A model generated the notes under the pieces. That model searched no databases. It was not told the DNA's origin and saw only the letters and a program-made list of their open reading frames with translations. This document shows, piece after piece, positions 45,178 to 54,478 of a stretch of DNA of 64,000 nucleotides. Each line of letters opens with the position of its first letter. The stretch's first letter is position 1. The DNA comes from Phaeobacter gallaeciensis DSM 26640 (GTDB lineage Bacteria; Pseudomonadota; Alphaproteobacteria; Rhodobacterales; Rhodobacteraceae), in contig NC_023137.1 of the NCBI RefSeq assembly GCF_000511385.1, positions 325,001-389,000 on the forward strand, written 5' to 3'. The position numbers and the translations under genes are program-made.

Positions 45178-45322
45178 AACCCGGAGCGGCAAATGCCTTG
45201 GTTGTAAGGGGGTAAGACAAGCGCCTGATGGGGGGGAGACGCTGCCTGCTCCGGGTTAGACCATCGGGTGTTCCAAATCCGATGGAGCGGGCAGCTGCTG
45301 GGGAAACGCGTCAGCCTGCCCG
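45178..45322. other. Structured intergenic segment with three successive hairpins, possible ncRNA
   Basis: In the 420-base gap between ppk2 and rpsU: AACCCGGAGC (45178-45187) pairs with GCTCCGGGTT (45248-45257) around a 60-base inner region; CCATCGG (45261-45267) pairs with CCGATGG (45279-45285); CGGGCAG (45288-45294) pairs with CTGCCCG (45316-45322). No coding frame is supported. I do not recognise a known RNA family on either strand. Confidence 0.5.
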
Positions 45323-45450
45323 TGCATTAACCAGAGTAGCGCAGTTTGCTCAAAACGAACACACGCAATGCGTGTAATTTTCGATAAAATATTAAGTTTA
45401 TAGGTGGCGGATTGTCGCACTCGCTATTTATGGGGAGGCCAAAAACGACA

Positions 45451-45475
45451 AACCCCCGCGGCTGAGCCTCGGGGG
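45451..45475 (-). terminator. Terminator of rpsU
   Basis: ACCCCCG (45451-45457) pairs with CGGGGGT (45469-45475), followed on the minus strand by T-rich TTTGTCGTTTTT, some 35 bases past the rpsU stop. Confidence 0.85.
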
Positions 45476-45510
45476 TCGTCATTTTGCGTCCAGAACTGCG
45501 GACAAAGGGC

Positions 45511-45717
45511 TCAGAGGAGGCCTTCGCGCTGTGCTTTCTTACGTGCCAGTTTACGGGCACGGCGAATCGCTTCAGCTTTCTCGCGCGCTTTTTTCTCGGA
45601 CGGCTTCTCGAAATGTTGCTTGAGCTTCATTTCACGGAAGACGCCTTCACGCTGCAGCTTTTTCTTCAGGGCACGGAGCGCCTGATCGACGTTGTTGTCG
45701 CGAACACTAACCTGCAT
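45511..45717 (-). CDS. rpsU: 30S ribosomal protein S21
   Basis: A 68-residue basic protein with the S21 opening [21 protein letters not shown] and [20 protein letters not shown] (family pattern). It has its own promoter candidate (45770-45798) and terminator, so it is monocistronic. Confidence 0.97.
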   Translation of the reverse strand: MQVSVRDNNVDQALRALKKKLQREGVFREMKLKQHFEKPSEKKAREKAEAIRRARKLARKKAQREGLL

Positions 45718-45769
45718 GTGGTTTTCACCACCTTTCTAAGTTGAGTTGCAAGGATTTGCAGGAAGTGGC

Positions 45770-45798
45770 CATATAGCAAGGTCGCCCTAGCTTGTCCA
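45770..45798 (-). promoter_or_regulatory. Sigma-70-like promoter of rpsU
   Basis: On the minus strand TGGACA (45798-45793), 17 bases, TATATG (45775-45770), about 50 bases upstream of the rpsU ATG. Optimal spacing and good hexamers. Confidence 0.6.
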
Positions 45799-45955
45799 GT
45801 ACCGGGCCAGTCGGCGGTTAGGCCATTGTGGCGATCGACGGCGGCGCGTCAGTGAGACGATTGGCCGGGTGGATATTGCCCATGTGACATCAGATATCCT
45901 GTGTAAACAGATGCGATTGCAATTAGTAAGACGTGAAATTTCGGAAGGCGAGACC

Positions 45956-46678
45956 ATGACGATTGAGGATCACACCGACCCGCGCACAGAGCCTGAGGCG
46001 GGAGACATCACCGGGCAATTGCTGGATGCAGCTCTGTTGCATGTGCCCTTTGATGGTTGGAGCGCGGCGACGTTCGCTGCAGCTGTCGAGGACGCAGGGA
46101 TCACGCCAGCGCTGGCCGAGGCGCTGTGTCCGCGTGGGGCGGTGGATCTGGCCGTTGCCTTTCACAAACGCGGCGATCAGTTGATGCTCGACCGTCTGGC
46201 GGAAGAGGACATGACCGGCCTGCGGTTTCGCGACAAGATCGCACGTGCCGTGCGGTTGAGGTTGGAAGTGGTCGATGACAAGGAAGCGGTGCGCCGCGGC
46301 ACCACGCTGTTTTCCTTGCCGCAATACGCGGGCGACGGAGTTCGCCTAATCTGGGGCACGGTCGATGCGATCTGGACTGCACTGGGCGACGCATCTGAGG
46401 ATATCAACTGGTACACCAAACGCGGCTCGCTTGCCGGGGTCTATTCGGCGACGGTGCTCTACTGGTTGGGTGACGACAGTCTGGAGCATCAGGCCAGCTG
46501 GGAGTTTCTGGACCGTCGGATCGACAATGTCATGCAGTTCGAAAAGCTGAAGGCGCAGGTGCAGTCCAATCCACTGCTGAAACCCCTTCTGGTGGGGCCG
46601 AACTGGCTGGCGCAGCAGATCAAGGCGCCCGGCACCCGTGATGACCTGCCGGGCAGCTGGTCCGCGCCACGACGCTGA
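45956..46678 (+). CDS. coq9: COQ9 family protein (ubiquinone biosynthesis)
   Basis: A 240-residue protein. The family core HVPFDGWSAATFAAAVEDAG is followed by DINWYTKRGSLAGVYSATVLYWLGDDS, seen as NWYTKRGSLAGVY and LYWLGD, and a final membrane-binding helix region. COQ9 binds ubiquinone intermediates and helps the hydroxylase COQ7 in mitochondria. Bacterial copies are mostly alphaproteobacterial. ATG 45956 follows GGAAGG. A quinone-oxidoreductase gene follows about 90 bases later on the same strand. Confidence 0.92.
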   Translation: MTIEDHTDPRTEPEAGDITGQLLDAALLHVPFDGWSAATFAAAVEDAGITPALAEALCPRGAVDLAVAFHKRGDQLMLDRLAEEDMTGLRFRDKIARAVRLRLEVVDDKEAVRRGTTLFSLPQYAGDGVRLIWGTVDAIWTALGDASEDINWYTKRGSLAGVYSATVLYWLGDDSLEHQASWEFLDRRIDNVMQFEKLKAQVQSNPLLKPLLVGPNWLAQQIKAPGTRDDLPGSWSAPRR

Positions 46679-46769
46679 GCCGCGTAACGTTACAGCGATC
46701 CGCAGCGGTGCGGGACCTATGACAGCCGGGTGTCCTTTGCTAGTCAGTGACAACAGCGGAGGAATGCCA

Positions 46770-47762
46770 ATGACCGAAATGATGCGCGCGATTGAGATCC
46801 GGGAGCCTGGCGCCCCCGATGTATTGGAGGTCTGCCAACGCCCGGTGCCGACACCCGGCCATGGGCAGGTGGTGCTGAAAGTCGCCTATGCGGGCGTCAA
46901 TCGCCCCGATGCGCTACAGCGTGCTGGTAAATATGCTCCGCCCCCGACGGCGAGCGACCTGCCGGGGCTGGAAGCCTCGGGCGAGGTTGTTGCCCTTGGG
47001 GCGGGGGTCAGTGAGCTAGAGATTGGCGACCGCGTCTGCGCCTTGCTGCCCGGTGGAGGCTACGCCGAATATGTGGCGACCCCGGCGGCGCATTGCCTGC
47101 CAATTCCTGAGGGGTTTTCGCTGAAGCAGGCGGCTTGCTTGCCGGAAACCTGTTTCACGGTGTGGTCGAATGTCTTCACCCGTGGTGGCCTACAGGCGGG
47201 GGAGCGGTTCTTGGTGCATGGTGGCTCGTCCGGGATTGGGACGACGGCCATTCAACTGGCATCGCAGCTGGGCGCACGGGTGTTCACCACCGCCGGGTCG
47301 GATGAGAAATGTGCGGCCTGCCTGAAGCTGGGGGCCGAGCGGGCGATCAACTACCGGGACGAGGATTTCGTAGAGGTGTTGAAGAGCGAAGGCGGGGCCA
47401 ATCTGATTTTGGATATGGTGGGTGGTGACTATATTCCCCGCAATGTGCGTGCATTGGCGGATGATGGGCGTATGGTACATATCGCCTTCCTCTCCGGTCC
47501 GAAGGTGGCGCTGAACTTTGCCCAGATCATGGCCCGGCGGCTGACGCTGACCGGTTCAACCCTGCGCCCGCAAAGCGATCTGGCCAAGGCGCAGATCGCG
47601 CAGGATCTGCGTGAAGTGGTCTGGCCTCTGATTGAGGCGGGGAAGTTCGCGCCTGTGATGGATCAGACTTTTGTTCTGTCGGATGCCGCAGCGGCGCATA
47701 GGCGGATGGAAGGGTCCACCCATATCGGCAAAATCGTTCTGGAAGTTGGTGGCGAAGTCTAG
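46770..47762 (+). CDS. NAD(P)H-quinone oxidoreductase (zinc-free MDR)
   Basis: A 330-residue medium-chain reductase. The sequence AYAGVNRPDALQRAGKY is the quinone-oxidoreductase-type substrate loop, GLEASGEVVALG follows, and the NADP loop is LVHGGSSGIGTTAIQLA. No structural-zinc cysteine cluster is present. It may be NADPH-linked like the PIG3/QorA group. ATG 46770 has GCGGAGG at better distance than ATG 46764. Confidence 0.92.
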   Translation: MTEMMRAIEIREPGAPDVLEVCQRPVPTPGHGQVVLKVAYAGVNRPDALQRAGKYAPPPTASDLPGLEASGEVVALGAGVSELEIGDRVCALLPGGGYAEYVATPAAHCLPIPEGFSLKQAACLPETCFTVWSNVFTRGGLQAGERFLVHGGSSGIGTTAIQLASQLGARVFTTAGSDEKCAACLKLGAERAINYRDEDFVEVLKSEGGANLILDMVGGDYIPRNVRALADDGRMVHIAFLSGPKVALNFAQIMARRLTLTGSTLRPQSDLAKAQIAQDLREVVWPLIEAGKFAPVMDQTFVLSDAAAAHRRMEGSTHIGKIVLEVGGEV

Positions 47763-47798
47763 GCCTCGCTTGATTTGGCTGGTTGCAGAGGCTCGCGG

Positions 47799-48656
47799 TC
47801 AGGCAACGGCTCGACGATAGAGGTGCCATGTGGCGTGTCCCAGTACCGGGACCGCCACGATCATGCCTGCAAACATCGGAACCGCGGCGAGCGTCAGAGC
47901 CAGCGCGACAATGGCGCCCCAAGTCAGCGAGACCAGCAGATTTTCGCGCACCACGCGCAGGGAGGTCGCCACTGCGATGGGAAGGCCGACGTGCCGGTCT
48001 AGCAGCAGAGGGAATGAGACAAGGCTGACCGCGAGCGCGGCAAATGCAAAGACCGCGCCCGCAGCGCCGCCGATCAGCAACATTGCCCATCCGGGGGCAG
48101 TTGTGAAGATGTCCTGTATGAACAGGCTGAGGGAGGCCGGGGCCTCGGGGCCAAGTGTTCGGTTGTAGATGGCGGCGGCGACCGTCAGCCACAGGATGCA
48201 GAGCGCGGCAAGATATAGCCCCAGCATCAGGATCGACAAGAACGCAGGAGACCGCAGCACCGCAAAGGCATCCATCCAGCGCGGCGTGAACCCGGCCTCT
48301 CGTCGTGCCGACATCTCATAGAGACCAACAGCGGCCACCGGTCCGATCAGCGCAAAGCCCAGAACGAGCGGGAACACCAATGGCAGCAGGTTCATCGACA
48401 GGCTGAGGACCACGAGAGCAACACCAATCAGCGGGTAGAGAAACACCAGCGCCATGGCATCAGATCGGCAGGCCGCGAAATCCTGCCAGCCAGCCCGAAG
48501 AGCGGCGCCCAGATCCGTGACGTCCAATTGCAGTACACGCGGCATCTCGCCAACCTTGTCGCTGCCGAGGTGATCCACCGAGGCGGAGACATGAGAGCCG
48601 GTCAGGCCAAGGGATTTGGCAAGCCAGCTGATGGGGTTTCCGATGGTGCGTTCCAT
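47799..48656 (-). CDS. DUF2189 domain membrane protein
   Basis: A 285-residue inner-membrane protein. The N-terminal 60 residues are soluble (VDHLGSDKVGEMPRVLQLDV), then five or six helices follow, with the DUF2189 patterns AALRAGWQDFAACR, PLIGVALVVLSL and GPVAAVGLYEMSARRE. Function unknown. The start at 48656 gives MERTIGNPISWLAK; the ORF extension upstream to 48908 overlaps other signals and the RNase T2 gene end and is rejected. Confidence 0.87.
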   Translation of the reverse strand: MERTIGNPISWLAKSLGLTGSHVSASVDHLGSDKVGEMPRVLQLDVTDLGAALRAGWQDFAACRSDAMALVFLYPLIGVALVVLSLSMNLLPLVFPLVLGFALIGPVAAVGLYEMSARREAGFTPRWMDAFAVLRSPAFLSILMLGLYLAALCILWLTVAAAIYNRTLGPEAPASLSLFIQDIFTTAPGWAMLLIGGAAGAVFAFAALAVSLVSFPLLLDRHVGLPIAVATSLRVVRENLLVSLTWGAIVALALTLAAVPMFAGMIVAVPVLGHATWHLYRRAVA

Positions 48657-48864
48657 GATCCTTCCTCTCGGGTTAGCGCAGGGCGCACCGAGCGGACGGG
48701 TCTGGGGGAGACGGGCGTAGTAGCTCCAGATCAGCGACGCCCCATGCCGGTGCGTATCTGTATCGTACCATAAAGACATCGTGAAGCGGGTCACTATGGC
48801 GCGAGGGGCCAATCCGGGGCTGGTCCATGGGCTGAGGCTGTTGCCAGTTGCCGTTGAATGGCCT

Positions 48865-49536
48865 TTACCGGATCGGCTCAAACACCGCATTTTTCTGCGT
48901 GCAATCACGGATCACATCCCTGCCGCAAGGGACAGGTTGCAGATCGCGGGACAAACAGACACGCGCCTCCTGGATGTGACCGTCGCGGCAAGTGATGGTC
49001 AGCGTGTTGGGCGCCAGGTCAGGATTGTCCTGCAAGAAGGCCTGCTCGATCAAGCTCGCAGGCAGGGTTACCGGTTGCTGCAGTTTGCGGAAGGCGGCGG
49101 GACGTTCAATCTGCGCATAGGCTTGCCGCGACAGCTCAAAATAGGCGCGGGGCGACAGCCCGGAGCAGGTGCCATGTTTCTTCCACTGATGCCAAGCGAG
49201 GCCGGGGCTTCCCATGATATCTGCCATCTGCCGCGTCTGCTGGCGGCTTGGCGGGGCCTCGGCAGTGCGGCAGTAGCTGGGCCAGCCGCGGTGAAACTGC
49301 GGCCACAGACCATGCAGGGTCCAGCCGTGATCATGGCGGGGGTCGCATTGGTCGGAGTTCTTGGCATCGCCTTCAAGCGCGCACCAGTTCGGTGACCAGC
49401 TGAGTGCCAGAACGTAATAGTCGAACTGCCCGGCAATCTCGCCTTCGGCTTTTGCCGGTGTTGCCGTGCCGATGTTCAGCCCGGCGCCCGTGACTGCAAT
49501 AAGGGCTGCCATCAGGGCCTGTTTGATCCCGCGCAT
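48865..49536 (-). CDS. Ribonuclease T2 family protein
   Basis: A secreted endoribonuclease of 223 residues with a signal peptide (MRGIKQALMAALIAVTGAG...AKA). The two catalytic sites are present: TLHGLWPQF with its histidine and WHQWKKHGTCSG with His and Lys. Several cysteines would form disulfides in the periplasm or outside. This family cuts RNA to 3'-phosphates through 2',3'-cyclic products. A 2',3'-cyclic-nucleotide phosphodiesterase-like gene is found near 56-58 kb, but far off. Confidence 0.93.
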   Translation of the reverse strand: MRGIKQALMAALIAVTGAGLNIGTATPAKAEGEIAGQFDYYVLALSWSPNWCALEGDAKNSDQCDPRHDHGWTLHGLWPQFHRGWPSYCRTAEAPPSRQQTRQMADIMGSPGLAWHQWKKHGTCSGLSPRAYFELSRQAYAQIERPAAFRKLQQPVTLPASLIEQAFLQDNPDLAPNTLTITCRDGHIQEARVCLSRDLQPVPCGRDVIRDCTQKNAVFEPIR

Positions 49537-49678
49537 TCGCCTCTTTCCTTATAGAAACATCGCGACTATATAGAACTGAAGTTCCCCGACAACGGAAACC
49601 GCCCCAAATCGGGGAAGCCTCTTTCAGGCGACGGGAAAGATGTATCTGGGACAACCGTGTTATTAAGGAGATGAGCGC

Positions 49679-50452
49679 ATGGCAAAACCGTTGATGGCCA
49701 AGGCGACCGCCGTGTGGCTGGTGGACAATACCACGATCAGCTTCAAACAGATCGCCGATTTCGTTGGCATGCACGAGCTGGAAATCCAGGGCATTGCAGA
49801 TGGCGATGTGGCTGCGGGCGTCAAAGGGTTCGACCCGGTTGCCAACAACCAGCTGACGCAGGACGAGGTCGACAAGGCCGAGAAAAACCCCCTGCATAAG
49901 CTGAAGTTGAAGTTCAACCCGGCTGCCGCCGGCGAAGAAAAACGCCGAGGTCCGCGCTATACACCGCTGTCCAAGCGTCAGGATCGCCCGGCCTCGATCT
50001 ATTGGCTGGTGAAGTTCCATCCGGAACTGTCCGATGGGCAGGTGTCGAAACTGGTCGGTACCACCAAGCCGACCATTCAGGCCATCCGTGAGCGGACCCA
50101 TTGGAATATCGCCAACATCCAGCCGATTGACCCGGTTGCTCTGGGCCTGTGCAAACAGTCCGAGCTGGACGCCGCCGTCCAGAAGGCTGCGGCCAAGAAG
50201 GCTGCCGAAGGTGGCGTGATGAGCGATGATGAGCGTCGCAAGCTGGTGTCGACGGAGCAGTCGCTTGAGATGGATGCAGAGCCGCGTATGCCGTCGGCGA
50301 TCGAGGGTCTTGAAACCTTCACCCTGGGTGGCAACGACAAGCCTGAAGCGGCAGAGGAAGAGACTGTTGTGGATGCGGACAGCTTCTTCAACCTGCCTGC
50401 TGGTGGCGATGATGAGGATGAAGACGAGGATAACATCGATCCTCGTTTCTGA
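49679..50452 (+). CDS. trcR: Cell cycle transcriptional regulator TrcR (DUF1013)
   Basis: A 257-residue protein conserved in alphaproteobacteria. The start MAKPLMAKATAVWLVDNTTIS, the helix-turn-helix-like FKQIADFVGMHELEIQGIADG and TKPTIQAIRERTHWNIANI are hallmarks of DUF1013, now named TrcR. The tail is very acidic (GGDDEDEDEDNIDPRF). It interacts with RNA polymerase at cell-cycle promoters in Caulobacter by my recollection. Followed by a strong terminator. Confidence 0.93.
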   Translation: MAKPLMAKATAVWLVDNTTISFKQIADFVGMHELEIQGIADGDVAAGVKGFDPVANNQLTQDEVDKAEKNPLHKLKLKFNPAAAGEEKRRGPRYTPLSKRQDRPASIYWLVKFHPELSDGQVSKLVGTTKPTIQAIRERTHWNIANIQPIDPVALGLCKQSELDAAVQKAAAKKAAEGGVMSDDERRKLVSTEQSLEMDAEPRMPSAIEGLETFTLGGNDKPEAAEEETVVDADSFFNLPAGGDDEDEDEDNIDPRF

Positions 50453-50490
50453 GATCCACGTATCGCCGGGCTGGCGGTAGAGCAGATAGC

Positions 50491-50530
50491 AAAGACCACG
50501 GTGCGCGCTGCGTTCCGTGGTCTTTTTTCG
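50491..50530 (+). terminator. Terminator of trcR
   Basis: AAAGACCACGG (50491-50501) pairs with CCGTGGTCTTT (50515-50525), followed by more T residues. Confidence 0.92.
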
Positions 50531-50668
50531 TCTGGGGCGCGCAGAGGCCGGGGGTGCCGCCAGGGTAATGTCGCGGCGCATAATGGGGTGCGCGGAGGTC
50601 GCTCAATTGAGCGTCACAGAAAATTCGCCTTTCGACGCCGATCCCTGCATTTTTCTGACTTTTCCGCC

Positions 50669-50697
50669 TTGACGCGCGGGCGTGGCTGGCGTACCTC
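50669..50697 (+). promoter_or_regulatory. Candidate promoter of tRNA-Met
   Basis: TTGACG (50669-50674), 17 bases, TACCTC (50692-50697), with the tRNA starting 11 bases on. The -35 is near consensus; the -10 is weak. Confidence 0.5.
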
Positions 50698-50707
50698 GCA
50701 CCCCGAC

Positions 50708-50784
<77 letters not shown>

Positions 50785-50930
50785 TTCTTCTCTTGAAAAC
50801 ATAGACTCGGCCACTGGCAGATTGCCGGATGCGACTTGCGCTTTGTGGCTATGAGCGGGTCTTGTGGCCGGTCTCGGTTGATCTCGTCAAGGCTGGTGGG
50901 GCGAAGTTGCGTAGCACCCGCTGGAGCGCT

Positions 50931-51530
50931 TCAGATCTCCTTACGCGCGCGCAGGGCGGCTGTGATGGTGCCTTCGTCGAGGTAGTCCAGTTCTCCGCCG
51001 ATGGGCACACCCTGTGCCAGTGAGGTGAGGCGAACGCGGCCGCTCAGCTGATCAGCGATGTAATGCGCGGTGGTCTGGCCGTCGATGGTGGCATTCAATG
51101 CCAAAATAACCTCGGTGACCTGTTCGGCCTGAACCCGGTCCACCAGACGGGGAATGCGCAGATCCTCCGGACCGACCGCGTCCAAGGCCGAGAGCGTCCC
51201 GCCGAGCACATGGTATCGCCCCTTAAAAACGCCCGCACGTTCCATGGCCCAGAGGTCGGACACATCCTCCACTACGCAGAGTTCGCCGTTCGCACGGGTC
51301 ATGTCCTCACAGATGGTGCAGAGGTCACTAGTGCCGACATTGCCGCAGTTGAGGCATTCCTGCGCGGTGGCGGCCACCTCGCTCATGGTTTCAGCAAGTG
51401 GAGTCAGCAGCAGGGCGCGTTTGCGAATGAGGTGGAGTACGGCGCGGCGGGCAGAACGCGGCCCCAGCCCCGGCAGTTTGGCCATCAAGGCAATCAGGTC
51501 TTCGATATCGGTGGTTGAGTTCTTGATCAT
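50931..51530 (-). CDS. recR: Recombination protein RecR
   Basis: DNA-repair protein that with RecO loads RecA on gaps, 199 residues. The zinc finger cysteines are C59, C62, C71 and C74 ([16 protein letters not shown]), followed by the Toprim fold ([16 protein letters not shown]) and a final Walker-like [20 protein letters not shown] 51530 is standard. dnaX, ybaB and recR in that order are a well-known bacterial arrangement, here separated by a small membrane-protein gene and a terminator. Confidence 0.96.
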   Translation of the reverse strand: MIKNSTTDIEDLIALMAKLPGLGPRSARRAVLHLIRKRALLLTPLAETMSEVAATAQECLNCGNVGTSDLCTICEDMTRANGELCVVEDVSDLWAMERAGVFKGRYHVLGGTLSALDAVGPEDLRIPRLVDRVQAEQVTEVILALNATIDGQTTAHYIADQLSGRVRLTSLAQGVPIGGELDYLDEGTITAALRARKEI

Positions 51531-51633
51531 GCCTAAACGCCCTTCTTTGCCCCGCTATATAGGCTGATTGCGCCCTCGGAGTACAAGGGGGCGCAGGGCA
51601 ACTGTTCAGGTTTTGTTTTTGCGGGCGCCGCGG

Positions 51634-51664
51634 GCAAAAACAAAAGGCGACCCGAAGGCCGCCT
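51634..51664 (-). terminator. Terminator after ybaB with a UUCG tetraloop
   Basis: On the minus strand AGGCGGCC, TTCG, GGTCGCCT form an eight-bp stem (51664-51645) followed by TTTTGTTTTTGC. The T-tract also pairs with a downstream GCAAAAACAAAA. It separates ybaB from recR. Confidence 0.85.
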
Positions 51665-51689
51665 GATGTTGTGTATATGGTGCCGAGCG

Positions 51690-52034
51690 TCAGAACGGCA
51701 GCTTGATATCCTTGGGCAGGCCCATGCTTTCGGTCAGGCTGGCCATTTCTTCCTGCGCCTTTTCGGCGGCTTTGGCCTGGGCATCCTTGATCGCAGCGAG
51801 GATCAGGTCTTCGACCACTTCCTTGTCGTCGCCGTTGAAGATCGACGGGTCGATATCCAGCGCCTTCAGGTCGCCCTTGGCCGAGGCAGTCGCCTTCACC
51901 AGACCTGCGCCTGCTTCGCCGGTGACCATGACATTGTGCAGCTCTTCCTGCATCTGCGCCATTTTGGTTTGCAGTTCCTGTGCCGATTTCATCATCTTGG
52001 CCATGTCGCCAAGACCGCCGAGGCCTTTGAGCAT
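51690..52034 (-). CDS. ybaB: YbaB/EbfC family nucleoid-associated protein
   Basis: A 114-residue DNA-binding protein. The opening GDMAKMMKSAQELQTKMAQM is the family's coiled-coil start, and the beta core runs from VMVTGEAGAGLVKATAS through LKALDIDPSIF. Forms dimers that bend DNA. It lies between a small membrane-protein gene and recR. Confidence 0.94.
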   Translation of the reverse strand: MLKGLGGLGDMAKMMKSAQELQTKMAQMQEELHNVMVTGEAGAGLVKATASAKGDLKALDIDPSIFNGDDKEVVEDLILAAIKDAQAKAAEKAQEEMASLTESMGLPKDIKLPF

Positions 52035-52044
52035 CTGTTTTCTC

Positions 52045-52461
52045 CTAAGTGCGAGGGCGCAAGGCGCCGTAAGTCATCACCGCACATATCGCAATTGCGA
52101 GGCCGATGAACAAGTGGGGTGGTCCGAGGCAGCCTTCAGCAAGGGCGTAGGTATCCACATAATCAAGCGCGTTTTCGTACCGGTCAACCGCAATGACAAA
52201 GGCGATACCGGCCCAAAGCACGGCGGCGATTACGAAGGTCGGGCGGTTTCGTGTGACCAGGGCGATGCCCGCAAGGGCAAGCAACGCAAGGGACATGGGC
52301 AGGGTGGAGAGGTTAATCAACTCATCCCAGGCTGTGGCCGGACCATTACCTGGGTGCCAAAACGGTCGTTCCTTATCACAGACTTCTGCAAGGGCTGCGG
52401 CAGGAAACAGCGTCGCGATGAAGCCTATCGCCCAAGTCACTCTTCTTCGAAGGGATCCCAT
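52045..52461 (-). CDS. Small membrane protein of unknown function
   Basis: A 138-residue product with a possible signal or anchor at the start (AIGFIATLFPAAALAEVCDKE) and three further hydrophobic segments (LPMSLALLALAGIALV, FVIAAVLWAGIAFVIAV, LFIGLAIAICAVMTYGAL). I do not recognise a family. The ATG lies 25 bases inside the end of dnaX in another frame, so the start may be slightly downstream. Position between dnaX and ybaB suggests joint transcription only. Confidence 0.65.
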   Translation of the reverse strand: MGSLRRRVTWAIGFIATLFPAAALAEVCDKERPFWHPGNGPATAWDELINLSTLPMSLALLALAGIALVTRNRPTFVIAAVLWAGIAFVIAVDRYENALDYVDTYALAEGCLGPPHLFIGLAIAICAVMTYGALRPRT

Positions 52462-54254
52462 TCGTCTTCGACCTCTGGCAGGGCGTCTGCTTCGACCTCG
52501 GCGGCGAGATCTTCTGCTGTGCGAATTTTGGTGATCTTTGCGTTGGGGAAGCTCTCAAGGACAGCTTGAACGATCGGGTGTTTGCTGGCCTCCGCTCGCA
52601 GGGCGTTCTCAGCGGCGTTGTCACGTTCAGTGATCGTCTCACCGCCACCCTCATTGGCGAGGGAGATCACCCAACGGGCATGGGTCCAGGTCTGCAACTG
52701 CTGGCCCAGACGTGCGGCGAGATCCTTGGGGGCGTCATCCGTTGGCTGAATAGTGATCCGACCGGGTTGGTAAGACACCAGACGCAGGTAGGTCTTCACA
52801 TATTCCAGCAGCAGGCCGTCGCGCTTTACCCGGATCAGTTCGATCACATGTTCGAAGCTGGGATAGCGGGCGAGGGCGAGATCTGCCTGCGGGGCGAGCG
52901 CGGTTGCCTGTCCGTTGCCTGCCGACATCGTCGGTCCGCCTTGGGGGCCGCCTGGCATGCCGCCCTGCGGTCCGGGTTGCTGGGGGACGTAAGCGCCTGC
53001 GCCTTGGGGGGCGCCAGATGGTCCGCCAGAGTTCCCCATGGGCGCGTTCATATGCCCGCCGGATGGCGGCGGCGGCGTATCCTGCAGGGTGCGCATCAGC
53101 TGTTCAGGTGTCGGTAGGTCTGCCACATGGGTCAGGCGGATCACCGCCATTTCAGCAGCCATCATCGCATTGGGGGCGGCGGCGACCTCTTCCAGCGCCT
53201 TCAGCAGCATTTGCCACATCCGAGTCAGGACACGCATCGGCAGCGCCTCGGCCATTTGGCTGCCACGGGCGCGCTCATCCGGGCTGACGGTGGGGTCTTC
53301 AGCCGCGTCAGGGGTGATTTTCACCACGGACACCCAATGGGTGATCTCGGCCAGATCACGCAGTACGGCCAGCGGATCGGCGCCCTCGGCATATTGCGCG
53401 CTGAGTTCGGTCAGCGCCGAAGCCGCGTCGCCGCGCAGAATCATGTCGATGAGGTCCAAGACCCGTCCGCGATCCGCCAGCCCCAACATGGCGCGGACCT
53501 GATCTGCTGTTGTTTCGCCCGCGCCATGGGAGATCGCCTGATCAAGGAGTGAGGTGGCATCGCGGGCAGAGCCTTCGGCGGCGCGGGTGATGAGCGCCAG
53601 CGCGTCCTCGGCGATCTGCGCGTTTTCGGCGCCGGCGATCTTTTGCAGTAGGCCGATCATCACCTCGGGTTCAATGCGGCGCAGGTCGAAGCGCTGGCAG
53701 CGCGACAGGACGGTCACCGGTACCTTGCGGATTTCCGTGGTCGCGAAGATGAATTTCACATGTGCGGGCGGTTCCTCCAGCGTCTTCAATAGCGCGTTGA
53801 AGGCGGAGGTCGACAGCATGTGGACTTCGTCGATGATGTAGATCTTGTAGCGGGCAGAAGCGGCGCGGTACTGTACCGAATCGATGATTTCGCGGATGTC
53901 GCCCACCCCGGTGCGCGAGGCGGCGTCCATCTCCATCACGTCGACATGCCGACCTTCCATGATCGCCGTGCAATGCTCGCATTTGCCGCAAGGTTCAGTG
54001 GTTGGGCCACCCTGACCATCCTCACCGATGCAATTCATGCCCTTGGCAATGATCCGCGCGGTTGTCGTCTTACCGGTGCCGCGAATACCGGTCATGATAA
54101 AGGCCTGGGCGATACGGTCGGCAGCAAAAGCGTTTTTCAACGTCCGCACCATGGCATCCTGACCTACCAGATCGGCAAAGGTCTCGGGCCGGTATTTGCG
54201 GGCCAGAACCTGGTATTGGGATTGGCCTGCTGTGTCGCCTGCTGTGTCGCTCAT
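52437..54254 (-). CDS. dnaX: DNA polymerase III subunit gamma/tau
   Basis: Clamp-loader ATPase of 605 residues. Walker A GIRGTGKTT is at 56-64, the zinc site cysteines C75, C89, C92 and C95 follow, Walker B is IYIIDEVHMLS and the SRC sensor is VLSRCQRF. A Gly/Pro-rich linker (about residues 400-450) precedes the tau part. I did not identify a clear frameshift heptamer, so gamma may come from another mechanism or be absent. ATG 54254 gives MSDTAGDTAGQSQYQVLARKYRP (start shown by MSDTAGD); the ORF extension upstream to 54596 is rejected. Confidence 0.96.
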   Translation of the reverse strand: MSDTAGDTAGQSQYQVLARKYRPETFADLVGQDAMVRTLKNAFAADRIAQAFIMTGIRGTGKTTTARIIAKGMNCIGEDGQGGPTTEPCGKCEHCTAIMEGRHVDVMEMDAASRTGVGDIREIIDSVQYRAASARYKIYIIDEVHMLSTSAFNALLKTLEEPPAHVKFIFATTEIRKVPVTVLSRCQRFDLRRIEPEVMIGLLQKIAGAENAQIAEDALALITRAAEGSARDATSLLDQAISHGAGETTADQVRAMLGLADRGRVLDLIDMILRGDAASALTELSAQYAEGADPLAVLRDLAEITHWVSVVKITPDAAEDPTVSPDERARGSQMAEALPMRVLTRMWQMLLKALEEVAAAPNAMMAAEMAVIRLTHVADLPTPEQLMRTLQDTPPPPSGGHMNAPMGNSGGPSGAPQGAGAYVPQQPGPQGGMPGGPQGGPTMSAGNGQATALAPQADLALARYPSFEHVIELIRVKRDGLLLEYVKTYLRLVSYQPGRITIQPTDDAPKDLAARLGQQLQTWTHARWVISLANEGGGETITERDNAAENALRAEASKHPIVQAVLESFPNAKITKIRTAEDLAAEVEADALPEVEDEWDPFEEE

Positions 54255-54478
54255 GATCTCTCGTGCCAGATTCGGGGGTCGGTCTTTTGTATTCGGGTAA
54301 AGTAGGCAAGCGCGCGCGTGGCGTCCACCGCTGATGCAGATCGAAGAGGCTTCCACCGCCAGTGCGGACCAAGAAACCACTAGGCGCCTGGCGGGTGGGT
54401 CGCTACATTGAAGGGTGTGATCGTCCGGGGGGATCGTTGACGCAGGATTTGCGGCGCATTTGGCAGTGGGGGCTGACA

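Noticed and set aside
49373..50581. Minus-strand frame of 402 codons
   Set aside because: Runs opposite trcR and across the RNase T2 start; no domain features.
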